64,000 nucleotides of DNA from Oscheius tipulae. Its lineage: Eukaryota; Nematoda; Chromadorea; Rhabditida; Rhabditidae. The stretch lies in assembly GCA_037178975.1 (NCBI GenBank), contig JASJZH010000002.1, positions 5,817,501-5,881,500 of the forward strand, written 5' to 3'. Below, piece after piece: positions 34,712 through 46,405 of the stretch. Made by a program: the position numbers and the translations under genes. Position 1 is the stretch's first letter. Every line of letters starts with the position of its first letter. The notes beneath the pieces are model-generated. The model did not search any database, was not told the origin of the DNA, and saw only the letters and a program-made list of their open reading frames with translations.

Positions 34712-37700
34712 ATGGCCTCTTCTTCCAGGTGTATGAACCCGCCCGGACTGGACGGGCACCTCTCCAGGGCAGCCAACGCAGCTGCCCGCTATGTTACTCA
34801 AATCAATTCGGAGACTGTCAGCTCCCTCGAAGACGCTGTTCTGGTTCGTTTTCTTCTCGTTTCGAGCTAAAAATTTTTTTTAGAATCTGCTGCGATGCGC
34901 AAGCAGCGTCGAGCCCACAGCCAGATTGACCGTCTCGTCTCCCCAATGCTCCGAATTTCTCTTCTATGCAAATGAGATCCTGGCCAACGAGAAAACCTCC
35001 CACACCACAAGAAGCAAAATCAACCGTCTACTGTACAGTCTCAGTGAGTTGCTTGGGAACGATAAGATACGCTTATCTGACGTTTGATTTGCATATGAAT
35101 ACGTTTATAGTTATAGCAAAAGCCAGAAAATTGTTGAACAAGGAAAAGCAAAAGAACCAGGAACAAGTTTTAATCAAAAAGTAGCTTATTTAAGGCTATT
35201 ACAATGTGTCGCTGCGACGCTATATGGCCAATGATCTCAGGATGTGCAACTCCGTCTTTTCATGTTTACGACTGTCAATACAGGACCAGCTCGGACCGCA
35301 GAATATGCTGGACATACTCAGGTTACTACAGGTATGCTATTTTGGACGTCAATTTCCAGGAATTGAGCGCACATTCCATGTAGTTTTCTGCCAAAGTCAA
35401 CCAAGCTGGTCAAAGTTCAAGCTTGTATCATGTTTCTAAATATTAAAAAAAAATTAGATGCGAAGCGTTTAGGTGAGGTGGAAAAAACAAGAAAAAACGA
35501 TTGTTGATAATTGAAGGGTGATTTGAGGCATTCCCGGACATTATTACCTCATTTTCTATCTCTCTGACTGCTAGTTTATTGATATTTATCCTCCTTCAGG
35601 TCCTCACCTACGACCCTGGGGTCGAACTGGGTCCATGGACTGACCCTCTTCTCTCGTTCATCATGCAGGAAATGTCAGTTTTTTTTTATCCATTTTCTCT
35701 CAAAACCAGAAATTGTAGTAATAAGGACACAGAACAGGAATGGCTTGGTCCCTGTATGGCCATTTTGTGCAATCTCGTCTGCCGGACCAAGTCCGTGTGT
35801 AAACGCATGCAAAAGTCCTCCCAATTCAAGAAGCTCTACAAGAAGTTCTACACATTTTTCGGCCATGACGAGCGGATTGTCGTCATATCGACGCTGGTCA
35901 TCGTGGGCTACCTGGACGAAAAGCTCAGGAATTGTGTAGGATCTTATTTTTGAAGTTTTGAATAGAAGAACAGGTTTTTAATCCCCGAAACATGAAGGAC
36001 ACGTTTCTCTGCGTCTTCAACATCGTCATCTACGGGGACAGCTCGTGCGTCATGACGCGCCACATTGCCTGCGATTTCTTGAAACGACTCGTCGTTTCCG
36101 AGCAGAATGGGGTATTTTTCATGTTTTTGTGGTGGAAACACCGAAAATTTCAGCTGTCAGCCGTGCCCGTAATCACGGAATATGGCGAAGAACTGACCTG
36201 CTATCCCTATTTCACCGAGAAGATTCAACGAGTCGCCGAGCTTTTTGTCTCGCTCGATCCGAGAATCGAGGAATCCTCGAAGCTCTACGACGTTCTACTG
36301 GCCTTCTGCTCCCTGCCACAACTCGTCTCCCCCGTCTCTTCAGCTATCGTTTGTCCTTTTTTCTAGCCTAACTCTTATGAAATCAGGTACTGTGTGAGCC
36401 GACGACAGACCGCCTAACAACTCCGCTGATGGGAATCATGGGTACGGCTGCGATGAGTCCAGAAGAGGCAATCGATCCGGCCGTTCCGATCAAGGCTTTG
36501 GCTCTGCTAAGATATCTTTGCAAGGTTGGTTAAAGAGTTTTAAAGTTTACCATTAATAAATGTGCAAAGAAAACGGGGAGTCGAAAACAGAAAGTTTCTG
36601 CCCGTGTATCAGTTTGCAAAATCGCTCACATAACCGTTGGGCAAGCAATTATGTTCGGAACCTGCTAGTGCACTTTCTAAAAACCATTTTCTAGGAAATG
36701 ATCGAGACAAACAGACCTATAGCAGACAAGCTATCCGACCAACAGCTCCTCTTATTAATCGGTAGGTGTATCCAACATAAAATCTAACCGAAAACCTAGA
36801 TATTGCGATGAAGACGACAGTGGACACGGCCTATCCCGAAGCTACGCATCAATGTCAGCGGATCGTGGCCGGGCTGCGTCTGGCTGAAGGTTTTTTTGTT
36901 TTGCTTTCTGGACCTGGAAAATAATTTTAGCGGTCAGTCACGACGAGGAGTTCCGCAACTTTCATCTAATCCAGGCCGCGACGGCCCAGCTCTGCTCGCA
37001 TATTCTGGAATTCCAGTTCTCAGGCAACCCTATAGTCATGCAGATGGCCAAGCCGCCGACCCAGCGCTTGGAAAGGGTCTCTGACTGGAGGTATTAACCA
37101 ATTTTAACAGTTTCCTATCAAAAAGTTTAAGTATCTACGGGGTCTCGATCGTCTTGCAAGTAATCAAACTGTTGGCCTCGCTCAAAGACTTCTCCAAGCC
37201 GCACAAACTGCAATATTGGACGACGTTAAAAGTATTCTTGTTAAACTTTTTAAACTAAAAAGAATCCTAGGACGAGAGAATAATCCCCTTCATAGCCTAC
37301 GCCATCTCGTACGGAGATCACGATATGGTCCACGACTCGCTACATCTCTACCCACACTGCGTACAGATTCAGGAGTTCAAGAGCAAATGGTACATCTTTT
37401 TCATCCAGTTTTCCTTCTCGTCCTCGCATGGGGTTACCCTGGATAACAATATCCAATTCAAGCTGCAAAAAAAGCTCAGTAGAACGCTCCTCCAGAAGTG
37501 AAAAAAAAAAATCTTGTCATCGGGCTTCCAGAATTACCTTTACTTTGCTAAAAGTTATACTGTTCCTCTCGAAAAGTGCCAAACAGATGTACGAGAATCA
37601 AATTCAGACTTGAAAAACTGGTTGAATAACTGAGTTTCGAAGTAAAACAGTCGAATATCGATACTGTGGTTGGTCACGTTTGAACATGTAAAGGGCTCTT

Positions 37701-39858
37701 CCTTTTCTAAACACCCTCGTCTGAGTATGTTGGAGCGTAACGCTTTAGAAACCTAAAGTTCCGATCATTTGCTTTTGATCTTACTGTTACAGTATACAGA
37801 AAGACTAACAACAGAAGTTGAGAGGTTACTGTAGTTTTAAGATATATCAATTGTCTTTGCCATTAAGGAAGGTATTCCCATCTTTTCTGAAGTGAGAATA
37901 GCACTCTGCCTGCTCTCTTTGTCCCATCACCCCCTATTGACTCTCTGTCTTACAGGCTCGGCGATCTTGTTGCCAGCTGTGTGATTGCCAAGCGATGTCA
38001 AGTAGTCGATGCTCGACCGCCATCCTGCTCTACGAAACGGAAATCATCACCCGAGCTGATGGAGACGTCGGGCTGCCGGAGTCCGGAGCCGTTTAATGGC
38101 TACGCGTCACAGCCCGATGCCAAAAGTGTCAACGAGCTCCTGGATAAAATTCGCGGCGGCATGGAGGTACTTTTCCGATTTTTATAGTATAAAATATTAT
38201 TTTTCAGATAAAAGACGTGAAAATGTCCGAGATTCTGGCCACGTACGAGAAGAAAATCTTTTTATTACAGGTATTCCCGTCATCTTCCCGCCAAAAATAT
38301 ACATTTAGGAGAGAGAAAAGGAGCTCGAGAGAGTGCTCCAATCGACAGAACGACTACGACAGACAAGAACAGAAATCGGCCGAGGCAGCGACGCGGATCT
38401 GGCCAAAATCCGTGTCCTCATTCAGGAAAATGAGCAACTGCGCGAGGCGACAGCCAAACTCGAGGCCGATCTGGAAATGTCCAGGAAGATCTCCAGCGAG
38501 CGGGCCGCCGAACTTCGAGCAGAGTCAGTTTTTTGTTCTCAGTAAATTGAGAATGGCGCAGTGGGTTAGCACTCCAAGTACAGAACTGGAACAGCCGGGT
38601 TCGAGTTCCGAGCTTGACAGAGGTTTTAGTCTTATCGTAAATCACCAAGTTAGCACACCATTTCGTACCTTTAATTTCCAGGACAGCCTTTCTGCGAGAT
38701 CAGAAAAACAACCTGGAAAACGAGCTGAGCTCGCAGAGAAGACACACAGTCGAGGCCAAGGATCATCACGAGGAGGAGAAGAAGATTATCAATCAGGACT
38801 GGGCAGCCAAATATCAGAACCTGAAGTCGGAAGCCGAGACCTCGAGACGAATAGCTGACGAGAAGCTATCCCAGATGAGCAAAGAGTAAGCTTGTTTGAT
38901 CTTCAATTCAAAAACGTGTTAAGATTACATATAGTCAAGCTGGAGAGGGACGATCTAAACAGCGAGATAGTACAGGAGCGAGAGGTCGTCTTGAAGGCCC
39001 GACAGCATGCGGAGGAGCAGAAGAAACGTCTCGAAATGTGGGTTTTTTTCAACTGAATTTGAAGGATCTGAGCGTTACTGTAGTTTAGACCCTAAGCGTA
39101 GGCAAAATTTAGTAAAACCAATCTGATGAGACGACGAGAAGGAAAGCTATTCGAAAGATTATGCCTCCTTTTGTGCAAACTTCTTTTGTATTTTGACTAC
39201 TTTTGGTTTTTATATCTTTTTGTAAAGCCACTGTATGAATCAGAATGTTGCTAAAATTGGATCCAACAGCATCATTTGCCTCTGATATTCTGTTCTGACC
39301 ATGCTTTGAGCTATTTGAAGAGTTTTGGATCACTGTAGCTGTGAATTATGCAATCTTTCAAGTAGATAGCCCGTATCGCTGCTGTAGGTGTCAGTTTGAA
39401 TATTTTACGATACACGGCTGACATTTTCAACTCTGCACAGATGGAGCAATTAGTGTGCTACTAATACAAACCATGCACATAATTAGAGCGTTTCGTGATA
39501 GAGTTCCGTTGCAAACAAATATTTTAGGAAGCGTTTCAGTAATTAATTGCTAGGAATTTATTGTGCCCTGGAACCCTTCTTCCGACATCAAAAAACCGTT
39601 TTCAGAGCATCCCACACCCTGACGGAGAAGAGCCGCGAGAATGCCGAGCTATTACGTCGAATAGGAGATCTCGAAGCCGATGTGGGGAAGTTACGACAGC
39701 AGTACGACTCGGAAAGACATCACTGGACCCAGGAGAACAGTCGACTCGATGGCGAGCTCCAGATGCTCCGAAACCGGGGCCAAAAAGCCCAGGCGGACTT
39801 GGACAAGATGAAGCGATTGCGCGAAGAAATGCTCCAATTGGCCCAGGGCTACCAATAG
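34712..39858 (+). CDS. CIP2A: CIP2A orthologue (PP2A inhibitor, armadillo plus coiled coil)
   Basis: CIP2A inhibits PP2A-B56 and tethers broken mitotic chromosomes with TOPBP1. The N-terminal half (34712-37450) reads as an armadillo-like helical solenoid, with CMAILCNLVCRTKSVCKRM, VISTLVIVGYLDEKLRN, a FNPRNMKDTFLCVFNIVIYG block aligning with human [20 protein letters not shown], and KLYDVLLAFCSLPQL. The hinge SVNELLDKIRGGMEIKDVKM and SEILATYEKKI (38130-38270) aligns well with the human ELIEKLQSGMVVKD..SDIMDVYEMKL segment. A long coiled coil with heptads follows (38320-39858), ending MLQLAQGYQ. Many short introns are present. One at about 38525-38680 carries a tRNA-like element and another (about 39040-39604) is long. 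The start is the first ATG, directly after an AATAG acceptor-like site. Confidence 0.82.
38554..38609 (+). repeat. tRNA-like element (A/B box), CIP2A intron
   Basis: The A box TGGCGCAGTGGG (38554-38565) and B box GGTTCGAGTTCC (38598-38609) are the best-preserved pair of this family. The B-box arm CGGGTTCGAGTTCCG can pair. The element is in sense orientation within the intron. Confidence 0.6.
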
Positions 39859-40051
39859 AATCTCAAAGCTTTGTAACTTTCACTTTTTATCCTTTCCGAA
39901 ACGGGTTACTCGTATATAATGTATCTTTGTAGCATGTAGTAAATTGTACATTCGAAAATATTTAGGTGACAGCTTCGCAGGGAGTCGAGGTGGGGGAGAC
40001 CTCGCGGCAGGAACTGAAATATCTTTTCTTTGTGAAAACTTACGGGACTTA

Positions 40052-41145
40052 CTAAGTGATTAAGGAAGAGAAGAAGGCTCCGAGGAGACTGGCCAATGGA
40101 GGGAGATAGAAGGACGAGGCTGGAGGGGCTCGAGCAAGGAAAATGGAGTAAACGACGGTAGAGGAGAGGGAGAGAGCAATGTTGCAAGCCGGACCGATCA
40201 AAGGGACGGAAATAAGCGAGATTAGTGCCTGAAAGATTCTAGGGGTGAAAATGGGAAAACATACCCAGACGGAAGGAGTGACCATGGACTGGTCGAAACT
40301 GTCGTCTTCCTGCCGGAGATGAACTACACAGAAGACTGATACTAGCATGGCTTCCAAGAGGAAACCCTGAATTACTTGACAGTTTCTGCAGAAAAAATGC
40401 CGTACTTGGAGCCTGGAAAGTCTTCCCTCCCCGTGGCTCTTGACTATCTCCAGTGGGAGATAACTGTCCTCGAAAGCGACGGAGGAGACGAGAAGAAAGT
40501 GCGCGGAGGAGCCGATAAAAGCTCCGAAGAACTGGACACAAATGTAGCAGAAGCACTGGATGCCGGAAAGACGACCATGGACTGTGTGAGTCAGGGAGAC
40601 AGCTTTGGAAATGAGTGAGTAGACAGTGAAATGTACCTGGATTCAGATGAGCGCCACTGATCTTCTGGATAAGAGACTGAGCAGTCAGGAGGGAGAGTCC
40701 ACAACCGACGGCGAACTGTAGCTGGTCGAGAGGAATATGGGCAGAGAAACCAGCTGAAAGTGGTTCATAGACTTCTTTCCGGGTCATGTAGATCGTCGCT
40801 AGTGAATTTCTAATACCAGACAGAACTTTCAGCGTGTCTTCGCCCACATGGCACGGTCGGTAAGAGTGCCGACTGCGGAGCAACCGGTTCGATCTTCGAT
40901 CGCCCGGCAAAACATTCCTTTTTGTTTTTGATAAAATACGGAAAATATACCCCCGGTGTAGTGCTATATAGTTGTCTTTTAGCAGTAAGCCGTCAAGTGG
41001 ACTGGGTAAAAGATTTGTTTTCTTACAGAGACCCGAGCAATGTCAGGAAAAACTCACTGAGAAAGCTGAAAACAGCCGATCCCAACAGTTCAGCAATACA
41101 GGGACGAACCAGATGGTTATGGAAGGCTAGTCCCGGCTGCTGCAT
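40052..41145 (-). CDS. Aquaporin-family channel with divergent second NPA box
   Basis: Four exons (41145-41058, 40798-40637, 40602-40265, 40228-40052) join in frame to give 254 residues. The N-terminus is LVRPCIAELLGSAVFSFL, the typical first aquaporin helix. The first pore box is KISGAHLNPAVSL, with NPA intact though split by an intron. The third helix is CYICVQFFGAFIGSSAHF, followed after a loop by GFLLEAMLVSVFCVVHL. The second pore box reads GPACNIALSLSS, so NPA is NIA. The last helix is YLPPLASLLGAFFSSLIT. The unconventional second box and GPA-type context suggest an AQP11/12-like or other divergent group; permeability is unknown. A plus-strand open frame at 40376-40618 is an antisense shadow. 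A tRNA-like element sits in intron 1. Confidence 0.82.
40849..40897 (+). repeat. tRNA-like element (A/B box), aquaporin intron 1
   Basis: TGGCACGGTCGGTAAG (from 40849) acts as the A-box-like block and GGTTCGATCTTC (40886-40897) as the B box. The segment ends with a GATCGCCCGGCA tail. It is antisense to the host gene and probably a SINE head. Confidence 0.55.
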
Positions 41146-42357
41146 TTCGGCAGACCACCCGGGTTACCAGGGAAACGAGTGCACAATGTGCTGGCTGGCT
41201 GGAATCCGGAACTCGCATAGGTAATTAGATCTGGCGCTATCAGCGATTTGAGATCTCGTGCCGTGTTCTGATTTATTTTACTGCTCAGAATGCATGTTTG
41301 TGAGATCAGAAGTTGGCCTGCTAACGAGCCTATAGAAGAAGGAGGTGATCGGACTTTGACACAAGAATGTCTGTAGGTCTTTGACTAGTGACTCGTGGAG
41401 ATCAAGACAGAAAGCCAGACTACTAACAGACTGATACTGTACTTACAGATCAAGAGCAAATAGAAAGGAACCAACCGAGGAATTCCACTTCTTTCTACAG
41501 ATTTTTATCCAAGACGGCGCCCAGTATCCACTGATCGTTGGCTACGAAAAAATTGGAACTGGAATTGGATCTGAAAGAGACGTCTACTGTAAGAGACAGT
41601 GGCAATCTTAAACTGTCGGAACTGAACCAATACGGACTATCTCTGAATCTGCCATGGGGGCGAGGAAAGCATCCTCTGCAATTTCCAGAAGACAAGATGT
41701 ATTGGTGCAGTGAAGGAACCAGTGCACATGTCGGAAGATTGTCTACATGTACCGACAAATTGTGAAGAGAGACAACTAAAATGAACTGGGAATTGACAGA
41801 GAACTTTCTGAGTCTTCCACTTCTTTTGGAACATCTTCTTTCTTGCTGCTTTGCGGAAAAGAGTCAGCCATCAGTGTCTTGTGATTCCTTGCCATCTTCC
41901 TTCATTTTGACAATTGTTCGAGAAAGTGGCAACGTAAGTTCTTATGTCTTTGCGAAGCCCAGAGCGTTCACTCTGTTCCAGAGGCACAGTTCCTCGTTGC
42001 CTGTTTCTTCTCTGTCCGTTATGACCTTTGGCTTCGTCCTAGCATCTGCACAAACTCAGAAGAATATGAAACTCTTTCCTCCAGCTGTTCTTCTCTAAAT
42101 TAGGGGCCTTCCTACTCCCAAATGCGATCAGAGCGTCTCATTGCGAAAAGAGAGGACGAGTGATATTGGAGGGGCGGTGCCCCCGGAGCCACTCGGGCCT
42201 TCCAACCATCTCACCGCTCGCCGTCTACTGATCATTCGATCTCCAGTCCGAGTTAGGCTATTTACTCTCTCCCTAACACATATTTTCCCTCCGTCTCCTC
42301 TTAAAAGGGTTCCAATTAATAGCGCCACTGTTCTCTTATTCAGCAGTCTGATTGCAG
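41146..42357. other. Intergenic DNA between aquaporin and GPCR
   Basis: Divergent 5' ends flank this 1.2 kb. Open frames on both strands (for example about 41538-41765 plus and 41781-42098 plus) have no recognisable domain and no consistent splice sites. Upstream exons of the GPCR could hide here, because its first recognised exon starts near the end of its first membrane helix. Confidence 0.4.
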
Positions 42358-45300
42358 ATGGACGGCATGCTTGTTTATGCTGTAGCCGAACTCGTCCTGT
42401 CTGTTCACATTGCTCTCTCGAACCTGCTAGTTCTGTGGGTCTACATCCGATGGAAACATGTGAGGACGGTCACCAACAGCTATATTTTTTCTCTGGCTCT
42501 GACGGACTTTCTATCAGGTTAGGAAGAAGAGTGACAGACAGAGACAAGGGTCAGTGCCAAAGCCAATGAAAGAGAGACAGTAACAGACTTAAAGACTGGA
42601 ATAGATCCAGTATTTTGAGAGACAGAGTCAGACAGAAAGGTTGCTCAGAGAGAGACATGGTCATAGGTTAAGTGACATTGAAAAAGAATCAGTCAGATAG
42701 AGAGAGAAACTCCGAACCTGGAACAGAATCAGACTCACTCTGAGACAGAACATGGCCTTACCTTGAAAGACAGTGTCAGAGTGAAATGAACAAGAAGAGT
42801 CAGATATTATGATTTGGAAAGACAGAGCCAGTACCATTGTTACAAACATAGCTAGTGATAGAATCACTGACAGGATGAGAGTCAGAGAGACACCATCCCA
42901 CAGAGCAAACGTGACAAAGACAGAGTCGGAATCCGAACCAGAAATAGAGTATCCATCCCAGACAATGAGATTCGGTCAGAGAGACGACAGGCCACAACTC
43001 TTTAATTAAACCCTCTGACCAAAAACGCTCTGCGCTAACTTAAAATCCCTCCTCGGCTCCCCTTTTTGCAGAGAACTAATTCGGGAAAGAGCACGGAGTA
43101 GTTGCTCTCTCTCGCGAGGGTCATGTGGGAGAATATGAGCTTGCTTGTTAGATTTTAATTAAGAGAGGAAGAAAGAACATAGTACAGTAGACTCTCTTTT
43201 AGGAGCTCTAGGAATCCCAGTCACTGTCATCTCGGTCCTCACCCGATCTCCAAACTCCTTCTACGGGTGTCTCTTCGTCCATCTGATCCTGTGCATCCTC
43301 TGTACCATCAGCACCTTCCATATGTTAGCGATCGCGCTGGACAAGTATGTGACGATTTGCTGCAAGGATCAGCTCTTTTCGAGCAGGTAAGGCCTTCATT
43401 GAAATCGGAAACGGACGAAACTTTACCCGTCAGAGAGAGTATGTTTGTCATGTCGGGAGGGAGTGAGACACATCTAGATCTGGGAGAGGGAAGCTTGTTC
43501 TATCAAATGGTCTTTTTGACATTGGTTAAGGGCAAACTTTGACCGAATCACTGGGCGTCATAGAACCTTCGTAGTTAACGTCTAACATTTCACGAATCTT
43601 CTCAAAAAAACCTCAGAATAGAACATGTGCTCATAAGCGTCAATTAGGTCGGGGGTCCTCCCCAGGATGTGAGAAGTGTAATCTTCGGACGCAAGGCTAT
43701 GATTAATTGGCGACAAATTGACCACAAAGCCTCCTCCAGGTTGCTTTTACATATCGGGAAGGGGATTGGATTTCGGCTGGGAAGACTCCCACTTGTTTCC
43801 CGATCTTGTTCAGAAATCTCAAAAACCGAAAACTTCAGACATTCTCGGGCTGTAGCACTGATCACTTCGTCGTGGGTAGCCGGAACCGTCATCGCCTGTT
43901 TGCCGCTGATGAATGCCTTTGGATTCGCAGAGTGAGTCTGGTCTTCGAACCGGGAACCAAAGGTCTATGAATAAGATAATTAGAGAAGGATCCACGGGCC
44001 ACGTGGGCTCATTGGATCGAGAGCTGATTAACCGAATCGTCCTAGGGGATCAACTACGAGGGCACACAAATGAACATTTTAGCCAAGGAGAGACGAAATT
44101 CAACCGAACCAAGGTTGAAACAGGCGTCGGAGAATGTCGTTTCACTGACGTCGTGGTCGGCGACTACCTCGTCTACGTCATCTTCTTTGCCACAATAGCT
44201 GCTCCGACTCTGTTGATCGTCTACTGCTATGTTAGCATCTATAGGAGGATTAGGAAGGAAGAGAAACAGGTGTGTGCTTGAGAGACTCAAAACAGTTTGT
44301 GCAGGTTCAATGTCTGCTCCGGAAGGCTGAACGTGAGAAACGACTGGCCGGAAGGAGACGCCTCATCAAAACTCTCCTGATTCTTGTAGTTTCCTATGGA
44401 ATCTGCTGGTCAGTACTTTGTGGTTATCGGATGCTTGTTGACGGTATAGAAAGATGCGAAGAGGGAAAAAAAAAACACCGGATTGAAGAAGTTACCTCAG
44501 TCTCTCCTGAGACTGTATGAGTTTCGTAACCAGGTAGTCAGCCGAAAAGTCTTAATTATTTCTAGACAGTGCAGTAACTGTTTCTTCTGTCTAGTCAGTA
44601 GTTCTAAAACTGTCTTACACTTCGTTCAGAAATTTGTTTAGTTTCTTTAGAAAACGAATGTCCCGAGTACGAAAGAGAAATGAACGAGTACACTAGTCTT
44701 CAGTAAGCTCGGCTTCACTATCTGATAACTCACTTCTGCTCATCTCTATCCCTTTCGCAAACTCTCAGCTGTTTCTTTACCACCTGCAGAAAACTCGAGG
44801 CGTTCTAGAACCATCAACAGATCCAAAGCCACACTGAAGTCTCTTCCAAAACGATCAGAAAGTTCTGTTGTCTTGTTTGCTGCAGCCGGGTGTTCGCGTG
44901 CAAAAAAGAAGCCCAGTTTTGAATTGGATCAGCACGCAAACACACACCTCTATTCCCTAGATTATGGCCTGCGGCTCCATTCTTTGGACTGTGTAGAGAA
45001 GACAAGAAATTCATTTGAAGGGGAGACAGCGGAAATGAGGAGAGCAATGGGTCAGAGTTACGAAAAGACACGTTGACGTAACTTGGAGAGCCCATCTTCT
45101 CTGGCTCTTTCCGGACTAAATCGGGGGGAAATGAGCAGGGAAGTCTCACGAGTCTTTTACCTCGGGAGAGACACGTACAAACACAGTTGTATAGTCTGGC
45201 AGAAATCTAGACAGAGGTCTTCTGGAGAGCTTCTTATAAAGAACAACTTTCAGGTATCCTCTCTACATAATAAATACAATCGACCACTTCTGGCCCGAGA

Positions 45301-46279
45301 TCTCAATTGCGGACTATACTCTGTTGGCTGTGGTCCTGTCACACATCTCCTGTGCTTTGAATCCGCTCATCTACGCTTACGGAATGCCAGGCTTCAAGAA
45401 GGTAAGTCCTGAGTATTGGGTTGACTCCAAACGAACCAGGCTGTTATAAGACCTGTAGAAATTCTGGATAATGACCAAAAATATTTTGATAGCGATAACA
45501 TTGAAACCTAGGCTGATGGGAAAAGTACAAGTAGATGAGCAGATGCATGTCGAACTGTTCTAGTCAGATTTGCATGAAATTCTATCATAGGCTTACAGTG
45601 AGCCGAATAGGCATCAAAATTGACAAGGACGAATTGGCAAATTGACTATAAAGACTTGGCAGAACGGGCAGACTAGTCTACTATCAGGTGGATAGATACC
45701 AGTAATGATGACTCCCACCACAAACAAAAATGGCAGGTCCTTAGCGACAGGAGAAGTAGGATGACTGGTTGTCGTGGTAGAATGAAGGGTAGACAGACTG
45801 GTGCTAACTATTGAGAAACTGACTAACGGAGACTGAAGGAGAGGGATAGATTGCCAGAAACATCGGCCTGGACAGGCATTTCCACCAAAAGAATCACTCA
45901 AGTGAGCCAGATACAGTACAATAATCCTCAACCAGACACTATTTGTTCAGCTTCACCTCCTCATTCACTCCATTAAGGCATTTTTCAGGCACTCCGCGAG
46001 TTCTTTAACGTCCACGCCCCGAACACGAACACCTGTGCCGGCTACTCGTGCTACCTTCGCTCCACAACGGAAAGAAAGACCCGAACACTGTCTGCTCGCT
46101 CCCATCCTCATCCCCACCCGTCTCATCATAGCCTAAAGAATAGGAAAATAAGTGCCCCGTGTCAAGGAGCCGTGAAGGGAATTGTCCATCACCATCATCA
46201 CCATCATCATCTCACGAAAAACTGTCATTCTAGGCGACAGACTCTGGATACGATTGCGGCGATCAAGGAGGAAAAGTAG
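42358..46279 (+). CDS. Class A GPCR, adenosine-receptor-like
   Basis: Seven-exon rhodopsin-class receptor. Exon 1 (42358-42519) gives helices 1-2 (ALSNLLVLWVYIRWKHVRTV, SLALTDFLSG). Exon 2 (from about 43202) has CLFVHLILCILCTISTFHML and AIALDKYVTI, so the DRY motif reads DKY. Later exons give CRFTDVVVGDYLVYVIFFAT for extracellular loop 2/helix 5, then KTLLILVVSYGICWYPLYII with CWxP spanning the junction into the exon at about 45254. Helix 7 is VVLSHISCALNPLIYAYG, with NPLIY intact, then FKKALREFF. The LSH..NPxIYAY pattern and ECRF..Y-x-VYF layout favour adenosine receptors over other amine-type receptors. The C-terminal tail has eight consecutive histidines (46189-46212). Introns 1 (680 bp) and 5 (840 bp) are long; intron 1 is rich in AGACAG-type sequence. 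The ATG follows a GATTGCAG acceptor directly. Confidence 0.8.
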
Positions 46280-46405
46280 GAGACGGGTTTTTCTTGCCAT
46301 ATCGTTTTGAATAAAAAGACAGAATTAAAGCACAAAGGCTATTTATGCATTCCCTCTAATCGGAGTATGTACAAAAACCTGTTATCTTCACCAAAAAAGG
46401 TTCGT

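Noticed and set aside
40376-40618. Plus-strand open frame of about 80 codons with acidic composition
   Set aside because: It is exactly antisense to aquaporin exon 3, whose minus-strand reading gives a full aquaporin across four in-phase exons.
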